In this document: positions 24,288 to 35,910 of the stretch, one piece after another | Layout of the letters: every line of letters begins with the position of its first letter | Numbering within the stretch: the stretch's first letter is position 1 | DNA from: Pelecanus crispus | Taxonomy: Eukaryota; Chordata; Aves; Pelecaniformes; Pelecanidae | Assembly: GCF_030463565.1 (NCBI RefSeq) | Contig: NC_134675.1 | Location: 11,801,862 to 11,865,861 of the forward strand | Direction: 5' to 3' | Length of the DNA: 64,000 nt | Notes under the pieces: generated by a model | Database searches by the model: none | What the model was told of the DNA's origin: nothing | What the model saw: only the letters and a program-made list of their open reading frames with translations | Position numbers and translations under genes: made by a program

Positions 24288-25312
24288 TGTATTGGGTTTA
24301 CATGGCAAGGTTTTGGTAGCGGGGGATGGGGCGCTGCAGCAGTGGCTGAGCCAATCAGCGACAGTGGTAGCGCCTCTGTGATAACATATTTAAGAAGGGG
24401 GAAAAACTGCTGCACAACAGCAGCCAGAAGAGAGAGGGGTGAGAATATGTGAGAGAAACAACTATGCAGACACCAAGGTCAGTGGAGGAGGAGGGGGAGG
24501 AGGTGTTCCAGGCGCTGGAGCAGAGATTCCCCTGCAGCCCGTGGAGAAGACCATGGAGACGCAGGCTGTCCCCCTGCAGCCCATGGAGGTTGACGGTGGA
24601 GCAGATATCCACCCTGAAGCCCATGGAGGACCCCACGCCGGAGCAGGTGGATGCGCCCCGAAGGAGGCTGTGAACCCATGGAGAGCCCGTGCTGGAGCAG
24701 GCTCCTGGCAGGACCTGTGGACCCATGGAGAGAGAGGAGCCCACGCTGGAGCAGGTTTGCTGGCAGGACTTGTGACTCTGTGGGGGACCCACGCTGGAGC
24801 AGTCTGCTCCTGAAGGACTGCACCCCGTGGAAGGGACCCATGCTGGAGCAGTTCATGAAGAACTGCAGCCCGTGGGAAGGACCCACGTTGGAGAAGTTCA
24901 CGGAGGACTGTCTCCCATGGGAGGGACCCCACACTGCAGCAGGGCAACAGCGTGAGGAGGAAGGAGCCGCAGAGACAACGTGTGATGAATTGGCCGCAAC
25001 CCCCATTCCCCATCCCCCTGCACCACTTGGGGGGAGGAAGTAGAGAATTCGAGAGTGAAGTTGAGCCTGGGAAGAAGGGAGGGGTGGGGGGAAGGTGTTT
25101 TTAGATTTGTTCTTATTTCTCATTATCCTACTCTGCTGTTAATTTGCAATAAATTAAATTAATTTCCCTGAGCTGAGTATGTTTTGCCCATGATTGTAAT
25201 TACTGAGTGATCTCTCCCTGTCCTTATCTCAACCCACGAGCCTTTTGTCATATTTTCTCCCCCCTGTCCAGTTGAGGAGGGGGAGTGATAGAGCAGCTTG
25301 GTAGGCACCTTG
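24288..25312 (+). mobile_element. ERV LTR, family V, 3' end lost
   Basis: Starts 'tgtattgggtttacatggc'. TATA-like catatttaag near 24384; AATAAA near 25149. The GC-rich centre repeats 'cccacgctggagcag' units. The last part ('catccagccagggtcaaccc') is missing, so the right end is set by loss of similarity near 25312. A frame from 24439 begins MRICERNNYADTKV, as in the copy at 30656, then shifts frame. Confidence 0.85.
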
Positions 25313-25907
25313 CAATCAGAGAGGCAATTCAATAACTTCTTAAAATATTAAGATTACACATTTAAAAGTATCATTTGTTCAATACAGACTCTTTCCAAAA
25401 GAGGGGAGAGGGAGAAGGAAAGGGAATCATTCTTGCTCTATTTTAAGGACAGAGTTTTTAGGCACAGGCAACAATATGAGTGCTAGAACATTAAAGGCAA
25501 GTTTTTTTGGCTGTCTCTCCTTTTTTTCCTTATTTCAAGGAAGACACTAAAAATACTGTTCTTAATTTTATCAAAGTCAATTCTCACATTCTCTTTCTAG
25601 CGGTCAAGATTGGTTTGGCTTGAACTATATATCTGTTACTAGCTACTTCTGCAGGCAAATTCGCAGCCAATTTATTTCAAACCCTCACATGAGACATTTT
25701 CGCACAGAATTCCTTCATGCACAAACTTACATTTTTCTCAAAGTGGGTAAGCCTTTGAAATTAGCAATGTTCTACTTCTAAACTAAGTTTCATCATTCTA
25801 GCAATTAAATGTGACTCCCCTTACAATTAATACAAACAGTTGTGGAGCAATTGCTGGAGGTGACTTAGAAATTAAACTTAAATTCACATTTTTAGGAAAG
25901 GTACAGC

Positions 25908-26309
25908 ACTGAAGAAGCTTCCAAGGTGGAGTGCGGCTGGCATGCAAGGAATCCATTCCATGCAAAGTTCCCTAGGCCTGCAACCTTAGATGTCGGCAAC
26001 GCCAGGGGATCTTGGTGTGTTGGCTCTAAGAGGAACTGCCCGGAGGGTGGAGCGGTGTGGAGACACCGCGGCCAGGCTCTGTGTGGCACCCCAGATGGGA
26101 CTGCTGTGAAGCATTCTGCCCAGCCGGGGCAGCTCCTGTGCCCCTGGATTCCCCAGTACACTCCTTCAAGCCCTGAGACTTGGTCTACCTACGGACGTGG
26201 AAAGACGAACCACTCGTCAAAAAGTGGAAAGGGCCTTATCAAGTATTGCTGCTGCTTTTGGTCCCTGTATAGTCCTGACCGTGCCAGAACATGGCAAATG
26301 ATTTATTGT
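25908..26309 (+). pseudogene. ERV integrase C-terminal end, different family
   Basis: The plus-strand frame near 26185-26260 contains WKDEPLVKKWKGPYQVLLL, which resembles the end of a gammaretrovirus-like integrase (SH3-like tail). The sequence upstream is more GC-rich than the host introns. Stops follow soon after. It is cut by the solo LTR at 26310; related 3' sequence resumes at 26873. The family assignment rests on this short motif. Confidence 0.5.
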
Positions 26310-26867
26310 TGTCGTGGTTTAGCCCCAGCCAGCAACTAAGCACCACGCAGCCGCTCGCTCACTCCCCCTACCCCGATGGGATGGGGGAGAGAATCGGAGG
26401 AGTAAGAGTGAAAAAACCCCACTCCTGGGTTGAGATAAGAACAGTTTAATAATTGAAATAAGGTAAAATGATAATAATAATAATATAATAATGATAATAA
26501 TAATAACAATATACAAAGCAAGTGATGCACAATGCAATCGCCGACCGATACCCAGACAGTTCCCGAGCAGCGATCGCTGCTCCCCGGCCAACCCCCCCCC
26601 AGTTTATATACTGAGCATGACGTCATGTGGTATGGAATAGCCCTTTGGTCAGTTTGGATCAACTATTCTGGCTGTGCCCCCTCCCAGTTTCTTGTGCGCC
26701 TGGCAGAGCATGGGAAGCTGAAAAGTCCTTGACTAGCATAAGCAGTACTCAGCAACAACTAAAAACATCAGCGTGTTATCAACATTCTTCTCCTACTAAA
26801 TCCAAAACACAGCACTATGCCTGCTACTAGGAAGAAAACTAACTCTATCCCAGCCGAAACCAGGACA
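26310..26867 (-). mobile_element. solo LTR, family A, inside another ERV remnant
   Basis: 558 bp on the minus strand, with a perfect 5-bp repeat ATTGT on both sides (26305-26309 and 26868-26872). Read on the minus strand it has a perfect TGACGTCA at 26618-26625, then the TATA box TATATAAA at 26603-26610, and a long AAT-rich stretch (26465-26515 plus) ahead of the poly(A) region. Confidence 0.92.
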
Positions 26868-27770
26868 ATTGTACATGTACTTACCGAAGGAACAGAGTGC
26901 AGTATAATGGAACACCGCAAGAACTTGGGCAAACGATGGATGAATGAAGGAGGACAATGGAAAAAGTATAATATGGGACCCTGGGCCAACAGTCTGTCAT
27001 GTTTTTGACAAAATGCTGTCCTTTGGTAAACCGTGCTCATTATAATATCGTTATAATACCAAAACACACCTCCATCCCAAAAGCTACCCGCCTCTAAGGT
27101 GAGACCACCCCTCACTGAGCTTGCGCTTTGAATTTTTCTAGTCTATACCTTTAAAAGCAAAGCGAGAAAACTTTACACCAATCATAACAAAGGTATGTAT
27201 GACTAGAGTCACTCAAGCTCCACCTGAAAGGTAAAAAACAGTATAAAATAGCTTGAGAGAGGGGGGATGTTAGGGAAGATACCATCGCGTACCACTCTGA
27301 CTTCTGGGATCAGTCAACGGGCTGAGTCTCTCTTCCCCCCCATTGGGACGCCTTTGCGTAAGATTCTAACACTTGGTTATACCAAGTGCCTCCCCGGGAA
27401 ACTTAGAAACCTCTATAGAGTCGCTTTGTATCTTTTAATGCATTTCTAGCCAGGCTGTGTTACTCATACTCTTAGTATTTGCACATGCTTTGCAGACAGT
27501 GAATTTATCACCGGTAATCCAAAGAACCTGTGTGTCTGTTGCTTTAATAAACTGCACTATTCATTAATCTAGCCGTGATAGTTCTCATTGAACGCGACCA
27601 GACTCTTCAAGTGTGGCCGTGGTAGTTCATGGAACGCAACTAGACGGAAGGTGCCTTGCGTTATTTGTGCATCCGTAATCGTGATAGTTCAGTACACTGA
27701 ATGCGACTGGACTTATAACGACGAATTGGGCATCTCCCCAAACCTCTTAATGCAACAACAGTATACCCAG
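26868..27770 (+). mobile_element. ERV 3' region and probable LTR, class I-like
   Basis: Continues the remnant at 25908. A TATA box (tataaaatagc near 27242), AATAAA near 27547 and an end near 'cttaatgcaaca' (about 27760) suggest an LTR of about 770 bp starting close to 26996, but its start is not certain. Downstream of the AATAAA, a unit like 'cgtgatagttc...gaacgcgaccaga' occurs three times (27573, 27617, 27680). Confidence 0.55.
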
Positions 27771-28019
27771 AATAAAAGTGTTATTGCTATATCCGGTGGG
27801 GGGAGAAAAAGAGAAAAAAGACAAGGAGAGAGATGACAAGACACGAGACAAAAAAGAAAAAAAGGAAAAGAAAAGAGGCATCATACCTTTAACCTCCCAG
27901 AGCATTAAGTCTAAGAAGCAACTGGAAAGTATTTGCATAGTGAACATATACTGAAATCATTAGTATTTATAAATACTCCAAGACTTTCACAATTGCTTCT
28001 ACCTGTTATTAAAACATAC

Positions 28020-28090
28020 CTTATTTCATCAGTTTCTGGCACTTTGGTGTAAGGTAGAATTGCTCGAACTCTCCTTCTATCCTCCACAGG
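28020..28090 (-). CDS. RASA1: RASA1 exon: linker and SH3 domain, first part
   Basis: 71-nt exon reading PVEDRRRVRAILPYTKVPET then DEI plus two bases of Ser. Acceptor 'aaattgtag', donor gtatgt at 28014-28019. Phase 0 start fits the exon at 29308-29443 and the phase 2 end fits 17199-17316. ALYDY-like ILPYTK is the first strand of the SH3. No break. Confidence 0.95.
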
Positions 28091-28164
28091 CTACAATTTA
28101 AGAGAAGAGTGCAAAGATATTAATTTTCCCTTTCATTCTAGTGTAGACTTGTGTTCAAAAAAAA

Positions 28165-28438
28165 CATGTAGACGTGGCACTTTGGGACATGGTTTAGTAA
28201 GCATGGTGGTGTTGGGTTGACGGTTGGACTGATGATCTTGGAGGTCCTTTCCAACCTTAATGATTCCTAGTTTTACTTTCATTAAAAATAATCCAGCCAC
28301 CAAGCCAGGAAACATGAAATTAATTATTACTCTTACCCTTAATTGGTTTAGTGGTGGACTTGGTAGCGTTAGGTTAATGGTTGGACTGGATGATCTTAAA
28401 GGTCTTTTCCAACCTAAACAATTCTATGATTCTATGAC
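28165..28438 (+). mobile_element. CR1 3' end with double tail
   Basis: A 5'-truncated CR1 limited to its end: 'gtagacgtggcactttggg', a first tail ('gatcttggaggtcctttcc', 'aaccttaatgattcc'), a spacer of about 110 bp, and a second tail ('gatcttaaaggtcttttcc', then 'attctatgattctatg'). It lies about 75 bp upstream, in transcript order, of the RASA1 exon at 28020-28090, near its acceptor but on the opposite strand. Confidence 0.88.
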
Positions 28439-28729
28439 TTCCTCTCCCCAACATTATGCTATTCTGAGGCAAAAGACTGGTAACAGTCATTTGTATCCCT
28501 TTGCTAGTTTTACTTTTTCAAAGGGTCAAAAATAGTAAGAGCTGGAAATGCTTAATTCCTAAAGTTATCTACAAAAGCTCTCATTTTGTTTCTAGCCTTG
28601 TAACATTATCGGTCACGTTATCTCCAAAAATCAAATTACCAATAATGTAATTCCCATGAAAGAGTACTTTAGAACTTTCTTCCACTTAGTGGAAATTTAC
28701 AGAAGTTTAACTTTCAGAAACGTCTTTAT

Positions 28730-28826
28730 TTGGGGGGGGGGCAGCACAGTCTGGCAGGTGTTTTGGGGGGGCTGTTTTGTTTGGGTTGGGGTTTTTTGTG
28801 TGTGTGTGTGTTTGGTTTTTTTTTTT
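28730..28826 (+). repeat. G/T-rich low-complexity tract
   Basis: Runs of G and T including nine or more Gs, (tg)n and poly-T, within a RASA1 intron. Confidence 0.85.
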
Positions 28827-29307
28827 AATTACTGATATTGTCTTAAGGACAGTCACTTGAAAGAAGCCCAGCTTTCAGGAACTTTGGTTATTTCCAGGAT
28901 GTGTGTTTTGAAATCTTTGCTACAAAACAGTAATATTATTTTGAAAGTCAGTGTAAAACCCTAGAGGCTAAGTACATTACAATGGTGCTCTTTCCTAGCC
29001 AAGAACCACACATTTTCTTGTTTATCTCAGTTTACATACAATGTTATTACTACATTTGGAGATAACTGCAATACCTGATATCTAGCTTTCTCATTACAGA
29101 TTTTCATTAAAAACCAACTTTTTATCATTACTTTCTATCAGTAAGAACATGTTTATATACTCCTTATAGTTCACCATATGCTGAGACAGCTCTAGAACTA
29201 GGGGAAGCTGTCTACAATGGTTTTTTCATAGAAAACTATGAATATCGAATGCAAGATTAATGATATTAATATTTAAGTAAATGACATTTGAAAATTTTAC
29301 TACTTGC

Positions 29308-29443
29308 CTCTGGAGGTGCTACTGGAAAGAATAGCTTTTCCCCCTTCAGCAAACAAGACACATGACTGTAATAACCAATTAGGTCCGAGAGCGAAGCAAA
29401 GCGACGTCCACCAATGTAATAGTCTCCACACATGGCAATAATC
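29308..29443 (-). CDS. RASA1: RASA1 exon: N-terminal SH2 domain, second part (GC donor)
   Basis: The 136-nt exon reads (R)IIAMCGDYYIGGRRFASL, SDLIGYYSHVSCLLKGEK and LFFPVAPPE. Acceptor 'tattaacag' is canonical. The donor is GCAAGT at 29302-29307 following GAG, a textbook GC-AG donor; no GT at this site would keep the frame. It completes SH2-N (beta-D to the end), with the SLSDLIGYY helix typical of SH2 domains. Phases match both neighbours. Confidence 0.95.
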
Positions 29444-29607
29444 CTGTTAATAAAGAAAAGGAAGCTTGACAGAAGAAAATCTTTTGCTACAAATCGTTGG
29501 GGTGTTTTTTTGTTGGTTTTGTGATTTTTAAATTTTTTTAAAAGGAAGTTAGGATAACACTGAGTTTTTAAAGCAGGCTGTCTATGTTCAACAAAATGCA
29601 ATATTAC

Positions 29608-29660
29608 ACTCTCTCTCTCTCTCTCTCTCTCATATACACACACACACACACCCCCCCCTC
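29608..29660 (+). repeat. (CT)n-(CA)n microsatellite
   Basis: CT repeats followed by CA repeats and a C run, about 165 bp upstream of the RASA1 exon at 29308-29443 in transcript order. Confidence 0.95.
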
Positions 29661-30655
29661 CTTAACTAATGAATATCTCATCAGCAGTTACTGATAAACA
29701 TCACGACATAAAAATATTTGAAGACTGTAAAGGAGATGTAGATTTACAAAAAAGTAAGCAGATTTGCTAGAACTAAATGAAATTAAACACAAAAATGTAA
29801 TTACCAGCACCCTGGACAAATGACATACTACATTAGTAGAGGTAACAGCATTAATACTTCTATCATGCAGGACATGCAGCTTATATGATAGGCCTGTATA
29901 AATTTGGCAAAGTATCAATATATTTTGGTAACAAATAACTGCACTTAATTATACAGTGCAGAATACTGAAATACCTTCAAAAATTAGTCACTTTTCTACA
30001 GTTAGTCTAGTATCCATGCTAAAAAATAAGAAATAATAATAATGTACTCAATTTAAAAGCCTGCTAATAAATAGGAAAAATGCTTAAAATAAATTTCAAT
30101 AGCTTAACACAAAAGAAAATTCTTATAAGATTGCTCATCTTACTCGCTAACTTATGTAGTTGGGGTGTGTGCACGTTGGGTTTGGTTTTATTTTTGTGGG
30201 GTGGGGGGGGTGTGTATTTTAGTACCCAGATTTGTGAACACACCTGTCTTACCAAAAAATGGAAAATGCCACGTCTGTTCATATTGCTATGCAATACAAG
30301 TTCTAAAAACAGTCAGAAATAATTGATTTAGGTAAGAGTTAACAGTTTTTAAAACATTTGTATTACACAAGAGTCATTTGTACAAGGAAAAAAAAGTACA
30401 TCAGTTGAAACAATATTTTTGACCAGACAATCCAAAGAAACAATCAGTTATGTAAATTGATGGCATCAAGAGGGCCTAAATTTTTCCAGCAACACAGAAG
30501 TTGGACAGCAGCCCTGACTAATAACACTTCTTTAAAAATGTGAAGACCTATCTGGAAAAGCAACTTGGAGAAGGGACAAAATACTGACAGAGGGATTGAA
30601 CTATTCCTTTAGTTATACATAGGGAAAAAAAAAGTGAACAAGGCATTTGACCTAC

Positions 30656-31792
30656 TGTACTGGGTTTGCATGGCAAGGTTTTGGGAGCGGGGGGGCTACA
30701 GGGGTGGCTTCTGTGAGAAGATGCTAGAAGCTTCCCCTATGTCCGATAGAGCCAATGCCAGTGGGCTCCAAGACGGACCCGCCACTGGCCAAGGCCGAGC
30801 CCATCAGCGACGGTGGTAGCGCCTCTGTGATGACATATTTAAGGGGGAAAAAACCACCGGGACACAAACTGCAGCTGGAGTGAGGAGTGAGAATATGTGA
30901 CAGGAACGACTATGCAGACACCAAGGTCAGTGAAGAAGGAGGGGGAGGAGGTGCTCCAGGCAACGGAGCAGAGTTTCCCCTGCAGCCCGTGGTGAAGACC
31001 ATGGAGACGCAGGCTGCCCCCCTGCAGCCCATGGAGGTTAACGGTGGAGCAGATGTCCACTCTACAGCCCGTGGAGGACCCCACGCCGGAGCAGGTGGAT
31101 GCCAGAAAGAGGCTGTGACCCCGTGGAGAGCCACGCTGGCAGGACCTGTGGACCCGTGGAGAGAGAGGAGCCCATGCTGGAGCAAGTTTTCTGGCAGGAC
31201 TTGTGACCCCGTGGGGGACCCACGCTGGAGCAGTCTGCTCCTGAAGGACTGCACCCCGTGGAAGGGACCCATGCTGGAGCAGTTCATGAAGAACTGTAGC
31301 CCGTGGGAAGGACCCACGTTGGAGAAGTTCGCAGAGGACTGTCTCCCGTGGGAGGGACCCCACGCTGCAGCAGGGGAAGAGTGTGAGGAGTCCTCCCCTT
31401 GAGGAGGAAGGAGTGGCAGAGACAACGTGGGATGAACTGACCACAACCCCCATTCCCCATCCCTCTGCACTGCTTTGGGGGGGGGGGGGGGAAGCTAGAG
31501 AAAATCAGGAGTGAAGTTGAGCCTGGGAAGAAGGAAGGGGTGGGGGGAAGGTGTTTTAAGATTTGGTTTTATTTCTCATTAACCTACTCAGTTTTGATTG
31601 GTAATAAATTAACCTGGTTTTCCTCAAGTCGAGTCAGTTTTGCCCGTGACAGTAATTGCTGAGTGATCTCCCTGTCCTTATCTCGACCCACGAGCTTTTC
31701 GTTATATTTTCTCTCCCCTGTCCAGTTGAGAAAGGGAGTGATAGAGCGGCTTTGGTGGGCACTTGGCATCCAGCCAGGGTCAACCCACTACA
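30656..31792 (+). mobile_element. ERV LTR, family V, full length (best copy)
   Basis: 1137 bp from 'tgtactgggtttgcatggc' to 'gggtcaacccactaca', with imperfect flanking repeats (cctac and tctac). TATA-like catatttaag near 30833; AATAAA near 31603. Between them a 171-codon frame (30887-31402) opens with MRICDRNDYADTKVSEEG, has a Gly run, PLQP/M-E motifs, and ends with three in-frame 15-residue repeats of the type (K/E)(D/N)C.PW(K/E)GP. The frame is recognisable in all four copies. I know no function for it and it may be a by-product of the GC-rich repeat. See findings. Confidence 0.88.
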
Positions 31793-31949
31793 TCTACTTA
31801 AACACTATAATTTTTGGTAAAAATTGGGAAATCGGCAGTTTTATGAAAGCTGCAGAATGCTAGTTTCCAATAAATTATGTAGCAAATGGGAAAAACATCA
31901 AACTTTCCACCAGAACACTTGTTGCAGTGTCAAAACAATCACTTTTAAG

Positions 31950-33439
31950 ATCACAGAATCATTTAGGTTGGAAAAGACCCTTAAGATCATCGAGTCCAAC
32001 CGCTAACCTAACACTGCCAAGTCCACCACTACACCATGTCCCAAAGTGCCACGTCTACCCGTTTTTTGAACACCTCCAGGGATGGTGACTCCACCACCTC
32101 TCTGGGCAGCCTGTTCCAATGCCTGACTACCCTTTCCGTGAAGAAATTTTTCCTAATATCCAATCTAAACCTCCCCTGGCGCAGCTTGAGGCCGTTTCCT
32201 CTCGTCCTATCGCTAACTACTTGGGAGAAGAGACCAACACCCACGTCGCTACAACCTCCTTTCAGGCAGTTGTAGAGAGCGATAAGGTCTCCCCTCAGCC
32301 TCCTCTTCTCCAGACTAAACAACCCCAGTTCCCTCAGCTGCTCCCCATAAGGCCTGTGCTCCAGACCCTTCACCAGCTTCGTTGCCCTTCTCTGGACACG
32401 CTCCAGCACCTCAATGTCTTTCTTGTATTGAGGGGCCCAAAACTGGACACAGTATTCCAGGTGCGGCCTCACCAGGGCCGAGTACAGGGGGGCAATCACC
32501 TCCCTGCTCCTGCTGGCCACGCTATTCCTGATACAAGCCAGGATGCTGTTGGCCTTCTTGGCCACCTGGACACACTGCTGGCTCACATTCAGCCGGCTGT
32601 TGACCCAACACTCCCCAGGTCCTTTTCCGCCGGGCAGCTTTCCAGCCACTCTTCCCCAAGCCTGTAGCGTTGCATGGGGTTGTTGTGACCCAAGTGCAGG
32701 ACCCGGCTCTTAGCCTTGTTGAATCTCATACAGTTGGCCTCGGCCCATCGGTCCAGCCTGTCCAGATCCCTCTGCAGAGCCTTCCTACCCTCAAGCAGAT
32801 CAACACTCCCACCCAACTTGGTGTTGTCTGCAAACTTACTGGGGGTGCACTCGATCCCCTCATCCAGATCGTTGACAAAGGTATTAAACAGAACTGGCCC
32901 CAATACTGAGCCCTGGGGAACACCCCTTGTGACCGGCCGCCAACTGGATTTAACTCCATTCACCGCAACTCTTTGGGCCTGGCCATCCAGCCAGTTTTTT
33001 TTACCCAGCGAAGCGTACACCTGTCCAGGCCATGAGCAGCCAGTTTCTCTGGGAGAATGCTGTGGGAAACGGTGTCAAAGGCTTTACTAAAGTCCAGGTA
33101 AACAACATCCACAGCCTTTCCCTCATCCACTAAGTGGTTTGCCTTGTCATAGAAGGAGATCAGGTTAGTCAAGCAGGACCTGCCTTTCCTAAACCCATGC
33201 TGACTGGGCCTGATCGCCTGGTTGTCCTGTACGTGCCATGTGATGGCACTCAAGATGATCTGCTCCATGACCTCCCCCGTCACCGAGGTCAGACTGACAG
33301 GCCTCTAGTTCCCCAGATCCTCCTTCCAGCCCTTCTTGTAGATGGGCGTCACATTTGCTAACCTCCAGTCAACTGGAACCTCCCTGGTTAGCCAGGACTG
33401 CTGATAAATGATTGAAAGTGGCTTGGTGAGCACTTCCGC
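31950..33439 (-). mobile_element. CR1 LINE, 5'-truncated, dead
   Basis: CR1 tail at 31950 ('atcacagaatcatttagg'), RT C-terminal part at 32029-32649, then RT core pieces at 32589-33020 and 32960-33283 in shifted frames. Motif A ([13 protein letters not shown]), motif B ([14 protein letters not shown]) and FADNTKLGG (the second catalytic Asp of FADD is now Asn) are seen. Frameshifts and the active-site change make it dead. Confidence 0.93.
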
Positions 33440-35910
33440 TAAAGGAGGAAGTCTTATGACATACCTGCACAAACTGAAGTCTAAGAATATATAGTGTCAT
33501 TGATCAGTGAAGATAAAAATATGCAATAAAATACAAGAAACTGAGAGAAACTATTAGTCAACTAATCAAATTTCACTTAAAGAAAAAACATAACATCTAA
33601 CATCATGTTACCTCTCTCTCCAGTTTCCAGAAGACAAGCTATCTTAAAGATATTTCAAAACAAATTACAGTACAAAAGGTTAAACATGTCTGACTCTACT
33701 AAGTTTTCTACTTAGCATTTGACTTCTTTACAAAGCTCATGAACAATTCAAAAACAAAAGGAAAAAACAAATTTATCTGCTGAGAAACTCAGATGAGTAT
33801 GTTATTTATCTGTAGTTGGTTTCTTACACTTTTATTCTATTTTTCTTTAACGGGTCAGTATTCTGATACATTCCTGCTTTAAAAAAAAAAAATCTCTCTT
33901 CTCAGGTCAGTTGTTTATATTATTTCTCCCAAACAGGAGTGTAAAACGTATACTAAGATCAATCTTCAGAGATGAAATTTGAAGTTTTTAAGCATATAGC
34001 ACTGCAAGGGGAGTCAGCAAATAATATAACTTTAAGGATCTAGACTAGATCTCTTGGCATATTTTCTACCAGATTCCTTATAAAATCCATGGTAAATTAT
34101 TCAGAGTTTAGGCTTTTAAATGAAATTTAGTGTTTCACATTTTATTATTAAATCAAGCTCAAATGAAACCTTTCTTCAGAACACACAGGACTAATAAATA
34201 CAAAGACTTCTGTAATCATGGAAAATTCTGAAGGACAAGATGAAAAGATAAAGATTTTCCTTCCCAATATTTTATATCGCTCAGCAACTCACCAAAAAAC
34301 ATACTACTACAGCCAAAAAGAATTTAGTTTTGATGGACTCATACACTATCTGTCAATCATATGCTGCATGAACATATGCCCATATCCAACTTGGCGGGGG
34401 GGGGGGGGGGGGGGGGTGTTTGGAGAACTTTCACCTAAAATATTAGTATTTTAGTCAAACAGAAATATGTAAGGAAAGTTTAATCCAAAAAATATCACTT
34501 TTAGGAAACAAAATATCAGTGAGATTGTTGAGCAATGGAAGTTTCACCCATTTTTGGAAGGCTGCAATTGGCAAAGAACAAGCTTTGGTGAAAGTGACAC
34601 TTCCAGTCTGTGGGACCCAGTGGATGCATCCCTATATTTGGCTGAAATAATTTCAATACTGCCATTCTCGAGGCTGAAAAATGTTTGAGTGTAGCATCTG
34701 CCCTTCTAATAACAAAAACACATACGCTCTGCAGTCAACAAATGAAACCAAAAGCATGTCTGTTCTATGAAGAACAGTATCGGCAAACAAATTAGTTTCC
34801 TTTGAATAGTTATCTCTTCATGTATTCAATGGATCCAAGAAGGAAAGATTCTTTAAGATTTGAAAAGATTATAAGGATCCCTTTCTAAGAAAGTCTTTAA
34901 TGGTTTCCCATTTTCTATCTGAGATGCCAGAAACAATTTTATGGTGGACATGAACCAACATTCAACACCTGATATTGGCTACAATAAGCAGAAGTTATTA
35001 AAAATAAGACTCTTAAAAACAGCACTTAAAAAGCAAGTATTAACATAATTTAATTTTCTGCTACTGCTACATAGTAACCAGTTCCCAAACAAGAATCAGT
35101 ATAGCTGAGAAGCGTGAATTGTTAGCTCAGACAGCATGATGCAAACATGAGCATGCTCTTTGTTTGCTTTGCAGGTAAATTTGCTTTCTGTTTATTTCTT
35201 GTTATCTAGATAGCTGACAAAGGTTTTTTCTACTGCTGAAGATGCACTTGATATCCTATTTTGTGAAGATGAACATTACACTGCAGCACACTACTTGCTG
35301 ACTAACATTCAAGCGCTTCCCAGAACATATCTCATTTACACTAAATGAGAATAAATTAATGTATATAACTTGCTAATGGTAAAATAATCCTGGTTACAAT
35401 TTCAGATAAAGGGCTATTTGTATTTAGAACAACTAATTCTAACACATACTGAAAGCTGATTCCAGAAAATCCTCATATTATTAAATACATAGCCTCTTTG
35501 TTTCTCCTTATTTCTTTCTTATAAAGGAAGCACACAGATTTGCTACGACTTTGACATTCAAGTATGTCCTGTGAGCTGCAATAACTGAGGAATAGACTCA
35601 AAACAATCTCCTTCGATTGCTAATAAGAAGCCTGCATGTTACTGTAAATTTAGTCACAACAGCTTTAGACAAGCTTCTCTATTCTGATGATGTTGGTTTC
35701 CTCACATTTTCATTCTTTAGCCTGTAAAAGAATTTTTAAGTAGCATGGTTTAAAACAATTAAACTCTAGTAAAGAGCTATACCATACATGGATAAAAAGA
35801 AAAGTAAAAAATATTCAATTTATAATACAGTTGTTTTCTATGCTGTACTAAGTTCTAAACCCACAAATAAACAGGTTACACTGTTTTCAAAGAAAACATT
35901 TAATTCTCAC
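33440..35910. other. RASA1: RASA1 intron sequence with a G homopolymer
   Basis: No further exon seen. Contains a run of 21 G at 34396-34416. Lies in the intron between the two SH2-N exons. Confidence 0.6.
34396..34416 (+). repeat. G21 homopolymer
   Basis: Twenty-one consecutive Gs. It could form a G-quadruplex or be a length artefact of sequencing. Confidence 0.9.

Noticed and set aside
24355-25123. Long minus-strand frames rich in Pro, Ala and Ser
   Set aside because: Shadows of the LTR family V repeat. The matching copy at 30656 shows the same on its minus strand.
26319-26662. Frames with long Ile/Leu/Tyr runs (also at 38286 and 56708)
   Set aside because: They come from AAT-rich repeats inside family-A LTRs.
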